From NCBI GenBank assembly GCA_011372345.1, contig DRTC01000673.1:1-7366 (forward strand): a DNA stretch of 7,366 nt, in the 5' to 3' direction. The position numbers were made by a program, and so were the translations under genes. Below the pieces are notes generated by a model that saw only the letters and a list, made by a program, of their open reading frames with translations, made no database searches and was not told where the DNA came from. How positions within the stretch are numbered: position 1 is the stretch's first letter; each line of letters starts with the position of its first letter. This DNA is from Candidatus Cloacimonadota bacterium (GTDB lineage: Bacteria > Cloacimonadota > Cloacimonadia > Cloacimonadales > TCS61). Below, in pieces: positions 1-6,926 of this stretch.

Positions 1-146
1 GGATAATCTTCAGCTTTAATATCTTTATTAATTAATGAACGAAGAGTTTGTTCATCATCAATGTAGAAGTTGAAGATGATTCCATCTTTTTTGGAACCTT
101 TTATTCTTTTAAACTTTCGATTCAGTTTATATTTGTTCTCTTTCAT
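1..146 (-). CDS. Partial hypothetical protein (N-terminal 48 residues), overlapping pyrC end
   Basis: An open minus-strand frame starts at the ATG at 146-144 and runs off the left edge without a stop. It begins MKENKYKLNRKFK and continues with GSKKDGIIFNFYIDDEQ and then SLINKDIKAEDY. The start is very basic, followed by an alternating hydrophobic/acidic stretch that reads like real protein. The start lies inside the last codons of pyrC (20-bp overlap, different frame), an arrangement typical of translationally coupled operon genes. No strong Shine-Dalgarno sequence is visible, and the upstream bases are pyrC codons. I do not recognise the family from 48 residues and assign no function. Being last in the pyrD-pyrK-pyrC strand order suggests co-transcription only. 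Confidence 0.6.
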   Translation of the reverse strand, partial: MKENKYKLNRKFKRIKGSKKDGIIFNFYIDDEQTLRSLINKDIKAEDY

Positions 147-1464
147 AATGCATCAGCAAAAAATCATACATCTTCTTATTCACAAAAGTCGTTATTGCTT
201 TTCCTTTCACTTCCATTCCATCAAACGGTGAATACTTCGCTTTTGTTTTAAATTCTTTGGCATCTATTTTCCATTTTTTATTCATATCGATAACCGTCAA
301 ATCCGCATAATTCCCAACTTTTATCTCTCCTCTTTTTTGTATATCAAATATTTTGGAAGCATTCTTACTTGTTAATTCTACCAACTTTTCAAGAGATAAA
401 TTACCTTTATTCACTTCATTCAAAAGCAAATGCAGACCTGTTTCCAATCCTGGTAATCCGGAAGGTGCTTGTGAGTAGTTGAGTAGTTTTTCTTCCCGTT
501 TATGCGGTGCGTGATCTGTTCCCATAAAATCTATAGTTCCGTCATGAATCGCTTCCCAAAGAGCGATATTGTCCTTTTCAGTTCGTAACGGTGGATTCAC
601 TTTTCCGAAATTTCCAACTTTCTCTAAAATCGATTCATTCAACAAAAGATGGTGAGGAGTTACCTCGCAATAAACGGGATTATTTTTTTTATATTTGCGG
701 ATAATTTCAATCTCTTCCTTTGTTGAGCAATGTGCAATACAAATCTTATTTCCAACTTTTTCTGCCAGTTCCAGCACGAGTTTTGTCCCTTTTATCGAGC
801 ATTGCCTGTTGCGGATCGCATTGTGCTTGAAGACAGTTTTGTAAGGTAGTCTATCTCTCCATTCATTCAAGCAAGTTTGCATTTCAGTATGAACAGTTAC
901 GATCTTGTCATATTTTTTTGCGATTTGAAAAATACTCTTTAGAACTTCGTTGTAACTTACTGTATCGTTGTTAGATGAACCTGCTAGAAACACTTTAATT
1001 CCAGCAATATCTGTAGATTTCGATACGAGAATTTCTTCAATATCTTTCTGGTTGAAATTTGTAGCACCAATAAAGAATTTGTAATTTATCAGAGTTTTTT
1101 TTGCAACTTCTCTTTTTAGATTCAGGTTTATTAAATTTGTAGTTGCAGGAATCGTATTCGGCATATCGAAGACGGTTGTAACTCCGCCTGCCAAAGCTGC
1201 TTTGCTGGCTGATAACCAGTCTTCTTTTTCGGATTGCTGCAAATCTCGAATGTGTGTATGCGGATCGATAACTCCGGGAATTACGAGGTTGCCTTTGATA
1301 TCGATTATTTGGTCGAAGTCTGTTTCTACACACCCCGCGACTGAAGTCGCACCCCTCTCGAGAGGGGAATTTCCACAAGGTTTTATATCGATGATCTTCT
1401 CACCTTCGATGATGATGTCTTTGAATCCATTTATAAGTTTACATTTTTTCAGTAATATCTTCAT
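127..1464 (-). CDS. pyrC: Dihydroorotase, class I type, with an in-frame repeat-derived insertion
   Basis: Dihydroorotase is a cytosolic zinc amidohydrolase that interconverts N-carbamoyl-aspartate and dihydroorotate, step three of UMP synthesis. The 445-residue product shows the family's metal and catalytic signature. The HxH pair is H69 and H71 in DPHTHIRD. K157 in GIKVFLAGSS is at the position of the carboxylated lysine of related hydantoinases. Other ligands are H192 (TVHTE), H245 (IAHCS) and the catalytic D317 in GTDHAPH. The substrate-side segment KVNPPLR is at 288-294. The start is the ATG at 1464, 15 bp after the pyrK stop, in a GAAAGAAT tandem repeat. Two nearer ATGs in that repeat run into TGA after three codons. 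Residues about 30-49 (SPLERGATSVAGCVET) interrupt the N-terminal beta region between EKIIDIKP and IIDIKGNLVIPG and match a palindromic repeat. Removing them gives about 425 residues, the usual length. All catalytic residues remain, so I expect a working enzyme. Confidence 0.95.
   Translation of the reverse strand: MKILLKKCKLINGFKDIIIEGEKIIDIKPCGNSPLERGATSVAGCVETDFDQIIDIKGNLVIPGVIDPHTHIRDLQQSEKEDWLSASKAALAGGVTTVFDMPNTIPATTNLINLNLKREVAKKTLINYKFFIGATNFNQKDIEEILVSKSTDIAGIKVFLAGSSNNDTVSYNEVLKSIFQIAKKYDKIVTVHTEMQTCLNEWRDRLPYKTVFKHNAIRNRQCSIKGTKLVLELAEKVGNKICIAHCSTKEEIEIIRKYKKNNPVYCEVTPHHLLLNESILEKVGNFGKVNPPLRTEKDNIALWEAIHDGTIDFMGTDHAPHKREEKLLNYSQAPSGLPGLETGLHLLLNEVNKGNLSLEKLVELTSKNASKIFDIQKRGEIKVGNYADLTVIDMNKKWKIDAKEFKTKAKYSPFDGMEVKGKAITTFVNKKMYDFLLMHYEREQI
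1318..1377 (-). repeat. GC-rich double-palindrome repeat inserted in frame in pyrC
   Basis: Two perfect dyads lie side by side. GCGACT-GA-AGTCGC is at 1337-1350 (6-bp arms, 2-base loop), and the 16-bp palindrome CCCCTCTCGAGAGGGG is at 1352-1367. Bases 1331-1367 are about 70% G+C by my count, in a gene that is otherwise strongly AT-rich. The translation (SPLERGATSVAGCVETD) has no place in dihydroorotase. It resembles the PLERG-type peptides produced when dispersed palindromic repeats of FCB-type genomes are read through, though that resemblance is from memory. The reading frame is kept. The exact insertion ends are uncertain by a few codons, since no target duplication is obvious. Confidence 0.75.
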
Positions 1465-1479
1465 TCTTTCATTCTTTCA

Positions 1480-2262
1480 TTAGAAAGAGACTCTTATTCC
1501 GTTTGCTTTCCGATGATAATTTCCGAATTCGGTAAGTTGTTCTACAAGTTTTTTGGGAAGAACAGGACCTTCAACACAAAGTCTGATTCCAAGCGGATCC
1601 ATTGTGCAGCTTCCACAAATTCCGATCGCACATTTCATATATCTTTCAAACAGAAATTCGTAGTCGATCTCTCCAATTACACCTTGCAGCACTTTCATCA
1701 TCATTTCCGGTCCGGCAGAATAAATGAAATCGAATTTTTCTTCTGCCAATGATTCTTTGACCAGATCGATGGATGTTCCTTTTCTTGTTAATTTTCCATC
1801 CTCCGAAATATTCTGATATTTGATTCCTAATTCTTGAAATTTATCACAAAAAACCAGATCATCTATTGTTCTGGCTCCATTGAAAACAGAGATATCAGCA
1901 CCTGCTTCCAATAATTTTTTTGTTAAAAAAAACAAGGGAATCGTACCATAACCTCCACCAACCAGTAAAACCTTGCCCTTGGATACAAAAAAAGAGGAAC
2001 CGAAAGCTCCTCTTATCGATATAAAATCACCTTCTTTTTTTTGAAAAAGACGGGAAGTAAATTCACCGACCTTTTTGACAGTGATAGAAAATTTATCAGC
2101 AGTACAATCTGAAACCGACAATGGTTTTTCTCCACCCTCAAAATCTGTTATCATGATGAACTGACCAGGCTTTGCATCTAATTGATGTTGAAAAGTAAAA
2201 GTTTTTATATCTTTCGTTTCGGTTTCAATTTTATCAATTTTTAGAGTTATTCTTTTATCCAT
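1480..2262 (-). CDS. pyrK: Dihydroorotate dehydrogenase B, electron-transfer subunit
   Basis: PyrK is the FAD and [2Fe-2S] subunit that passes electrons from PyrD's FMN to NAD+ in the class 1B enzyme. The 260-residue product has the ferredoxin-reductase layout. An FAD-binding beta barrel carries KPLS (46-49; many relatives have R at the first position), followed by GEFTSRL near 66-72 and a nucleotide-binding LVGGGYGTIP (100-109). A C-terminal iron-sulfur loop has C211, C216, C219 and C229 (C-x4-C-x2-C-x9-C), the PyrK spacing. The start ATG at 2262 follows an AAAGGGA ribosome-binding site about seven bases upstream. The gene ends 15 bp before pyrC. It is separated from pyrD by a 155-bp spacer full of hairpins, unusually wide for two subunits of one complex. 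Length and motifs are normal, so the call is secure. Confidence 0.96.
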   Translation of the reverse strand: MDKRITLKIDKIETETKDIKTFTFQHQLDAKPGQFIMITDFEGGEKPLSVSDCTADKFSITVKKVGEFTSRLFQKKEGDFISIRGAFGSSFFVSKGKVLLVGGGYGTIPLFFLTKKLLEAGADISVFNGARTIDDLVFCDKFQELGIKYQNISEDGKLTRKGTSIDLVKESLAEEKFDFIYSAGPEMMMKVLQGVIGEIDYEFLFERYMKCAIGICGSCTMDPLGIRLCVEGPVLPKKLVEQLTEFGNYHRKANGIRVSF

Positions 2263-2276
2263 CTAGATTCCCTTTT

Positions 2277-2414
2277 CACAAACGAGGACGTTTGTGTTAC
2301 CTTCACAAACAGGATTGTTTGTTTTATCGTAACTCAAAGCTCCTGCTTTGAGACATTTCCAGTACATCATTTAGTAACACGACCTTTATTTTTTGGTTAT
2401 AAACAAGGATGTTT
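2277..2414 (-). repeat. Cluster of four mini-hairpin repeats between pyrD and pyrK
   Basis: The spacer holds four short dyads of one design: a stem of 5-8 bp around a 4-base loop, usually TCCT. They are CACAAACG-AGGA-CGTTTGTG (2277-2296), ACAAACA-GGAT-TGTTTGT (2305-2322), CTCAAAGC-TCCT-GCTTTGAG (2333-2352) and AAACA-AGGA-TGTTT (2401-2414). Copies 1, 3 and 4 carry GTAA or GTAAC directly beside or within a few bases of one arm. Copy 3 is in the opposite orientation. Stem sequences differ while each keeps its own complementarity. The GTAAC of copy 4 contains the pyrD stop codon. The stems are too AT-rich, and lack U-tracts, for ordinary terminators. They read as a dispersed intergenic hairpin family that is probably transcribed within the pyr mRNA. 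Confidence 0.75.
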
Positions 2415-2417
2415 GTG

Positions 2418-3338
2418 TTACAATTTTTCCAATTTTGGAACATTCTCCAAACTCGTATAATCATTCTCATCCAGAAAATCGATAATCTCTTTATTGATCT
2501 TATCAAAGACTTCAATTCCTCGATAATAAACAGCAGTTCCAACACCGATGGCAGAAGCTCCAGCCATCACCATCTCGATCGCATCATTTCCTGATGTAAC
2601 TCCTCCCATTCCGATGATCGGAATTTTTACGGTAGAATATGTTTGATAAATGAGTTTGAGTGCAACCGGCTTAATACAAGGTCCGGAAAGTCCGCCAAAT
2701 TTATTGAACAGAACCGGTTTCACCATTTTAGTATCGATCAGCATTCCCGGTCCAACCGTATTTATCATACAGAGTGCATCTGCTCCGGCATTTTCTGCTG
2801 AAACAGCAATATCAGTGATACTGAGAACATTGGGAGAAAGTTTGGCAATAATCGGAAGTTTGGATTTTGTTTTCACAGCTTTAACAATTTCAAAAACCTT
2901 ATTTTTGGATGAAGCCAGGGGAATTCCAAACTCATCATAAACATTTGGGCATGATAAATTGAGTTCCAGGAAATCTGCTTTTGAATTGTTTACATATTCA
3001 GATAGTTTCAGAAAATCATCTGTATTTGTAGCAAAAACGCTCACAATAACAGGTGTAGCGGAATATTCTTTGAATTCTTTTATTTCAGCAAGTCCATCTG
3101 CAATTCCCGGATTACACAATCCCATCGCATTCAGAAATCCGCCTTCAAATTCAGCGACAACCGGTCCTTTATGACCGCTTCTTGGTTCCAAGGTTAATGA
3201 CTTGGAAGTTACAATTCCGGCACCATTTTCATTACAGACTTTTAATCCTGAAAATGACATATCCATTATACCTGCAGGTAAAACAAGCGGTGATTTTATC
3301 TCGACACCTAAAAACTTAGTTTTCAATCTCTTATGCAT
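2418..3338 (-). CDS. pyrD: Dihydroorotate dehydrogenase B, catalytic (FMN) subunit
   Basis: This subunit oxidises dihydroorotate to orotate on FMN. With PyrK next to it, this is the NAD-dependent heterotetrameric class 1B form, cytosolic and independent of quinone. The 306-residue product has FLGVEIKSPLVLPAGIMD at the N-terminus and the active-site NLSCPNV with catalytic C130. It also has AKLSPNV with K166, and C-terminal phosphate/FMN loops GGLSGPCIKP, GMGGVTSGNDA and AIGVGTA. The start ATG at 3338 gives the usual family N-terminus and has a purine-rich GGGAACGGG upstream, a modest ribosome-binding site. No clear promoter could be picked out in the AT-rich upstream 100 bp. The TAA stop (2420-2418) lies in the GTAAC of a hairpin repeat. 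No key residue is missing. Confidence 0.95.
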   Translation of the reverse strand: MHKRLKTKFLGVEIKSPLVLPAGIMDMSFSGLKVCNENGAGIVTSKSLTLEPRSGHKGPVVAEFEGGFLNAMGLCNPGIADGLAEIKEFKEYSATPVIVSVFATNTDDFLKLSEYVNNSKADFLELNLSCPNVYDEFGIPLASSKNKVFEIVKAVKTKSKLPIIAKLSPNVLSITDIAVSAENAGADALCMINTVGPGMLIDTKMVKPVLFNKFGGLSGPCIKPVALKLIYQTYSTVKIPIIGMGGVTSGNDAIEMVMAGASAIGVGTAVYYRGIEVFDKINKEIIDFLDENDYTSLENVPKLEKL

Positions 3339-3419
3339 ACACCCGTTCCCGGTTTAGATTTAAAAAATCGAGATTTATTGTGAAAACTTTTAGTAAAAAA
3401 AATTAACCTCTGATTTGCT

Positions 3420-3664
3420 ATGTCAAAAAAAAGTAAAAGGATATTGCGTCAAATTTTTTAAAGGAAAATTTAATAAAAATTTCGGGAGATAAACAGAAAG
3501 TTTTAGACACGACACCTTATCAGCAGATTTCAGTTTTTTTAAATAGAATGTTAATGAAAATTCGAAAATATTCGATTGGATATTTCAGTTTAGGTTTAGA
3601 GAAAATTGATTTGAAACCAATACAGATGAAACGAGTAGAGAAATTACTGAAAAGAAATAAATAA
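3420..3664 (+). pseudogene. Probable frameshifted small gene, about 81 residues, unknown function
   Basis: A plus-strand frame stays open from 3437 to the TAA at 3662-3664. Parts read KDIASNFLKENLIKISGDK, VLDTTPYQQISVFLNRM, KYSIGYFSLGLEKIDLKP and RVEKLLKRNK. It has no ATG until 3548, giving a 38-residue minimum product. An ATG at 3420 in another frame starts MSKKSKR, and adding one A to the AAAA run at 3435-3438 would join the two into an 81-residue basic protein. That pattern suggests a one-base deletion or an assembly error. No good ribosome-binding site is visible before 3420. It is the only plus-strand candidate here. I do not recognise the family, and a chance open frame remains possible. 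Confidence 0.35.
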
Positions 3665-3780
3665 TTTCTTTGATACAACTTTAAAACACTGATATATTGA
3701 TCGTTCTCATCTCCATCAGACTAAAATCGAATGAAGTCAAGACCAATCTTTGCCTTCTACTAACTCGAGTTGCTTAAAAT
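3665..3780. other. Gap between the small plus-strand frame and the metK hairpin; nothing clear
   Basis: No coding frame with protein-like character is visible on either strand. The only structure I see is a short dyad AACTCGAGTT (3762-3771). The stretch is directly attached to the metK-end hairpin and could be the rest of a longer dispersed repeat, but one copy cannot show that. Confidence 0.3.
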
Positions 3781-3803
3781 CTCAATCAAGATGATTGAGT
3801 TAC
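3781..3803 (-). repeat. Mini-hairpin repeat at the metK stop codon
   Basis: CTCAATCA-AGA-TGATTGAG (3781-3799) is a perfect 8-bp stem with a 3-base loop. On the minus strand it reads GTAA-CTCAATCA-TCT-TGATTGAG. This is the same plan as the pyrD-pyrK hairpins: GTAA flank, CNCAA-type stem and TCT/TCCT loop. The TAA of the flank is the metK stop codon. It is followed on the minus strand by ATTTTAAGC, which is a poor U-tract, so terminator function is doubtful although the stem could stabilise the 3' end. Confidence 0.65.
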
Positions 3804-4975
3804 ATCTGCGAAAATAAACGGCTCAATTTTTTTAGTTCATCAATCTTATCTGTTTTTTCCCAGGTAAATTCCGGCAATTCTCTTCCAAAATGTCCATAAG
3901 CAGCAGTTTTTTTATAGATCGGTCTTTTCAATTTCAAATGTTCGATGATTTCCTGCGGTTTTAATGGAAATACTTTTCTGATGATAGAAACAAGTTCTTT
4001 ATCGGAAATCTTTCCGGTTCCAAATGAATCGATCATTACAGAAACTGGTTCTGGAACACCGATCGCATAAGCAAGTTGAACTTCACATTCTTCAGCGAGT
4101 TCTGCTGCCACAATATTTTTTGCGATGTATCTCGCCATGTAGGATGCACTTCGATCAACTTTTGAAGGATCTTTTCCTGAAAATGCTCCTCCGCCATGAC
4201 TTCCCTTTCCACCGTAAGTATCAACGATTATTTTCCTTCCGGTCAAACCTGTATCTGCATGCGGTCCTCCGAGCACGAATCTTCCTGTTGGATTCACAAA
4301 ATATTTCGTATTTTCATCTATCAATTCAGCAGGAATTATCGGTTTGATCACATGTTCGATCATATCTTTCTCGATTTGATCATGAGAAATTCCATCATTG
4401 TGTTGAGTAGAAATAACCACTGCTTCAATCCTAACCGGTATTTTATTTTTATATTCGACCGTAACTTGAGTTTTCCCATCAGGTCGAAGATAATTCACGA
4501 TATTTTCTTTCCTGATATATGCCAGTCTTTCAGCAAGTTTATGGGCAAACGAGATGGTTATCGGCATCAATTCTTTTGTTTCCCTGCAGGCATATCCGAA
4601 CATCATTCCCTGATCTCCGGCTCCCTGCTCATGATCTCGCGAAACATCAACTCCTTGAGCAATATCTACTGACTGTCTATCGATTGTCGTTAAAACCGCA
4701 CAAGTATGAAAATCAATTCCAAAATCCGCATTCGTATATCCGATTTCTTTAATTGTTTGCCGAACAATCCCCGGAATATCTGCATAACAACTTGTTGTAA
4801 TTTCTCCTCCAACGAGAGCCATTCCGGTTGTTAAAAATGTTTCGCAGGCAACTCTCGCTTCCGGATCACATTTCAGAATCGTATCTAAAATTGCATCGGA
4901 AATCTTGTCTGCCATTTTATCAGGATGTCCTTCCGTAACTGATTCTGAAGTAAATAAGTGTTTTTCGTTATTCAT
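3800..4975 (-). CDS. metK: S-adenosylmethionine synthetase (methionine adenosyltransferase)
   Basis: The enzyme makes S-adenosylmethionine from methionine and ATP, releasing phosphate and pyrophosphate, in the cytosol as an oligomer. Starting at 4975 gives 391 residues, close to the bacterial norm of about 384. Signatures are HLFTSESVTEGHPDK (6-20), GAGDQGMMFGYA (118-129) with the ATP-binding loop, RFVLGGPHADTGLTGRK (232-248) and the glycine-rich GGGAFSGKDPSKVDRSA (261-277). I chose the ATG at 4975 because relatives begin just before KHLFTSESV, and AAAGG sits seven bases upstream. An in-frame ATG at 5038 would add 21 residues with no family counterpart, yet it too has an AAAAGG site. The gene lies downstream of ptsI on the same strand. 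No SAM riboswitch is visible, so regulation is unclear. Confidence 0.96.
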   Translation of the reverse strand: MNNEKHLFTSESVTEGHPDKMADKISDAILDTILKCDPEARVACETFLTTGMALVGGEITTSCYADIPGIVRQTIKEIGYTNADFGIDFHTCAVLTTIDRQSVDIAQGVDVSRDHEQGAGDQGMMFGYACRETKELMPITISFAHKLAERLAYIRKENIVNYLRPDGKTQVTVEYKNKIPVRIEAVVISTQHNDGISHDQIEKDMIEHVIKPIIPAELIDENTKYFVNPTGRFVLGGPHADTGLTGRKIIVDTYGGKGSHGGGAFSGKDPSKVDRSASYMARYIAKNIVAAELAEECEVQLAYAIGVPEPVSVMIDSFGTGKISDKELVSIIRKVFPLKPQEIIEHLKLKRPIYKKTAAYGHFGRELPEFTWEKTDKIDELKKLSRLFSQM

Positions 4976-5046
4976 TTTTTTTCCTTTAGATATTAGAAAT
5001 TTGAAGTTAGAAGTTGCTTCCTGAATTTCTTCTTTCATTTTTCCTT
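4976..5046 (-). promoter_or_regulatory. ptsI-metK spacer with two in-frame translation starts
   Basis: Reading the minus strand, the ptsI stop is followed at once by AAAAGGAAAAATG (ATG at 5038-5036). A second site, AAAGG plus seven A residues, precedes the ATG at 4975. Both starts share the metK frame with no stop between. The intervening codons spell MKEEIQEATSNFKFLISK. Their DNA has an ACTTCTAACTTC tandem character that looks intergenic rather than coding. Either metK has a short optional N-terminal extension, or the upstream ATG is incidental. Confidence 0.5.
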
Positions 5047-6717
5047 TTATCTCTTTTTATTTAAAATTCCTTCACTGGATTTTTCACATTTCTTGGACTC
5101 ACAATTCAAAATCTCTTTTTTTGTTGTTAAAAGTCGTCCCGGACTAACGCTCAATTCATCAATCCCAAGTCCGATCAATATTGGAATAAAATCCTTTTCC
5201 GAAGCGAGTTCACCGCACAAAGCGACTTTTATCCCTTTTTGATGAGCATTATCAATTGTCATCTTGATCAATTGTATAACCGAACGATGATATGGATCAT
5301 AATAAGATTCTACAGCATCGTTATCTCGATCGACTGCTAATGTATATTGGACGAGATCGTTTGTTCCGATACTTAAGAAATCACATTCTTCCGAAATCAG
5401 ATCAGAAGTTAAAGCTGCTGATGGAATTTCTATCATCGAACCGATCTGAATATTTCCGTTAAATTCTACATTTTTATTTTCCAGTTCTTTTTTACATTGT
5501 TCAATGACCTTTTTTGCTTTAATAACTTCCCCGACTCCCGAGATCATGGGAAACATGATCTTTACATTACCGTAAATATTTGCTCTTAAAATTGCTTTGA
5601 TTTGAATTTTGAAGATCGGATGATGTTCGAGAGAGAACCTGATACCGCGACAGCCAAGGTTTGGATTTGCTTCATTTTCGATATTCAGTATTTTGGAAAG
5701 TTTATCTCCGCCGACATCAATCGTTCTAATTACTAACGGAAAAGGAGCAATTTTTTCAGCAATGTTCTTATATATCCTGTATTGCTCATTTTCAGAAGGA
5801 AGTTCTTCTCTATCCAAAAATAAAAATTCCGTTCTGAAAAGACCGATTCCCTCACTTTTAAAATTTACGACCTGTCTTGTTTCAACCGGAATTTCTATAT
5901 TGCTCATCAAAGTAATTTTTTTACCATCTTTAGTTTTGGATTCCAGATTTATGATTTCCTGAAGTTTTTCCCATTCCGCAGTTTCCATTGCTAATTTTTT
6001 TTTGTAATATGAGAGAGTTTCTTTATCCGGTGAAATTATTATTTGCCCATCATTACCATCGATAATAACCTGCTGATCTTCCTGAACTGAATCCAATAAA
6101 CCGGGAATACCGACCAGAGTCGGTAAATTCATCGATCTGGCGATAATAGAACTATGAGAGGTTTTACTTCCTTTTTCCGTGCAAAGACCTTTGATCTTCT
6201 TCTCAAAAACTCTGGTTATCCCGGAAGGTGAAATATTTCTCATGATCAGAATCGAATTCTCATCCAGTTTATTAAGATTATCTGTTTTCTGTTTCAGGAT
6301 ATGACCGAGAAGACGGTAAGCAACATCTTCATAATCATGAGCCCGTTCTGCATAATATTTGTTTTCCATTTTATTAAATAATTTAACGATATCAGTAAAA
6401 TGGTCATTTATTGCCTGTTCCAGACTCAATAGTTCTTTACTGACCAGGTTGATGATACTTTTTGAGAATTCCGGATCCTGCAATATCATTTTGTGGGTTG
6501 TCAGGATTTCTTTGTTTTCCGTTTGAGAAATATCTTCGATCAAGTTATCGATATCTTTGACAACATGTTCGACACTTTTTTCAAATTTTATTAATTCGTC
6601 CTCAATTTCATGATGCTGGATCGACTTTTTCTTGATCTGAAGTTTTACTCTATCAACGATTTTTGCCGATCCGATCGCAATCCCAGAGGAAACGATTATT
6701 CCTTTAAGTTTTTTCAT
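5047..6717 (-). CDS. ptsI: PTS enzyme I (phosphoenolpyruvate-protein phosphotransferase)
   Basis: Enzyme I takes phosphate from PEP and passes it to HPr. The 556-residue product is close to full length (about 575 in E. coli). It opens with KGIIVSSGIAIGSAKI and has a helical HPr-binding region (about 33-145). The phosphohistidine segment GSKTSHSSIIARS has H188 as the active histidine. The PEP-binding barrel has GLFRTEFLF (R295), RTIDVGGDK (R331), GSMIEIPSA, GTNDLVQYTLAVDRDN and catalytic C501 in ALCGELASE. The start at 6717 matches the family, but upstream (AGCGAGTTATTAT) offers only a weak ribosome-binding site. The short C-terminal tail is lysine-rich with two cysteines. No ptsH precedes it, so any HPr and enzymes II are encoded elsewhere or absent. 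metK follows 71 bp downstream. Confidence 0.95.
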   Translation of the reverse strand: MKKLKGIIVSSGIAIGSAKIVDRVKLQIKKKSIQHHEIEDELIKFEKSVEHVVKDIDNLIEDISQTENKEILTTHKMILQDPEFSKSIINLVSKELLSLEQAINDHFTDIVKLFNKMENKYYAERAHDYEDVAYRLLGHILKQKTDNLNKLDENSILIMRNISPSGITRVFEKKIKGLCTEKGSKTSHSSIIARSMNLPTLVGIPGLLDSVQEDQQVIIDGNDGQIIISPDKETLSYYKKKLAMETAEWEKLQEIINLESKTKDGKKITLMSNIEIPVETRQVVNFKSEGIGLFRTEFLFLDREELPSENEQYRIYKNIAEKIAPFPLVIRTIDVGGDKLSKILNIENEANPNLGCRGIRFSLEHHPIFKIQIKAILRANIYGNVKIMFPMISGVGEVIKAKKVIEQCKKELENKNVEFNGNIQIGSMIEIPSAALTSDLISEECDFLSIGTNDLVQYTLAVDRDNDAVESYYDPYHRSVIQLIKMTIDNAHQKGIKVALCGELASEKDFIPILIGLGIDELSVSPGRLLTTKKEILNCESKKCEKSSEGILNKKR

Positions 6718-6753
6718 ATAATAACTCGCTACTTGTTTTACAACATTTTCTTG

Positions 6754-6926
6754 TCATTCTGATGATTTCTTTTGTAATCGATACTGTTTTGCATCTTGTT
6801 GTGATCTCTTTAATTTTTTAGTTTGTTTACGCCAAAACTCAAGTTCTTGATCTTGAGCTAATCCTGAAATTTGTATCATCACTTTCTTTGCACCAATCTC
6901 TTTTCAGGTAACACATTTAGGTTCAT
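6754..6926 (-). pseudogene. Small gene remnant or frameshifted 57-residue protein upstream of ptsI
   Basis: A 15-codon frame starts at the ATG at 6926-6924 (MNLNVLPEKRLVQRK) and stops at TGA 6881-6879. That TGA overlaps the ATG at 6879-6877 of a 41-residue frame ending at TGA 6756-6754. The longer frame reads MIQISGLAQDQELEFWRKQ and then TKKLKRSQQDAKQYRLQKK, a charged, probably helical protein. Inserting one base just before the overlap would fuse them into one protein of about 57 residues. The first ATG overlaps the TAA of the preceding remnant (TAATG), the layout of a coupled gene pair. The 41-residue frame alone has AAAG four bases upstream and could be translated. Unknown family; ptsI begins 36 bp later. 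Confidence 0.35.

Noticed and set aside
2277..2414. CRISPR array
   Set aside because: The units are short hairpins with differing sequences, mixed orientation and no constant repeat length or spacers.
3424..3437. Programmed -1 frameshift on the run of eight A residues
   Set aside because: A slip there enters a frame that meets TAA at 3434-3436 at once, so it cannot yield the longer product.
3781..3799. Rho-independent terminator for metK
   Set aside because: The stem is AT-rich and is followed by ATTTTAAGC, not a U-tract. It fits the local hairpin-repeat family better.
4196..4672. A 158-codon plus-strand open frame
   Set aside because: It lies entirely antisense to metK, and its translation shows no protein family character. 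It is explained by the codon bias of the real gene on the other strand.
4976..5046. SAM riboswitch ahead of metK
   Set aside because: The spacer is only 71 bases, AT-rich, and lacks the multi-helix conserved core.
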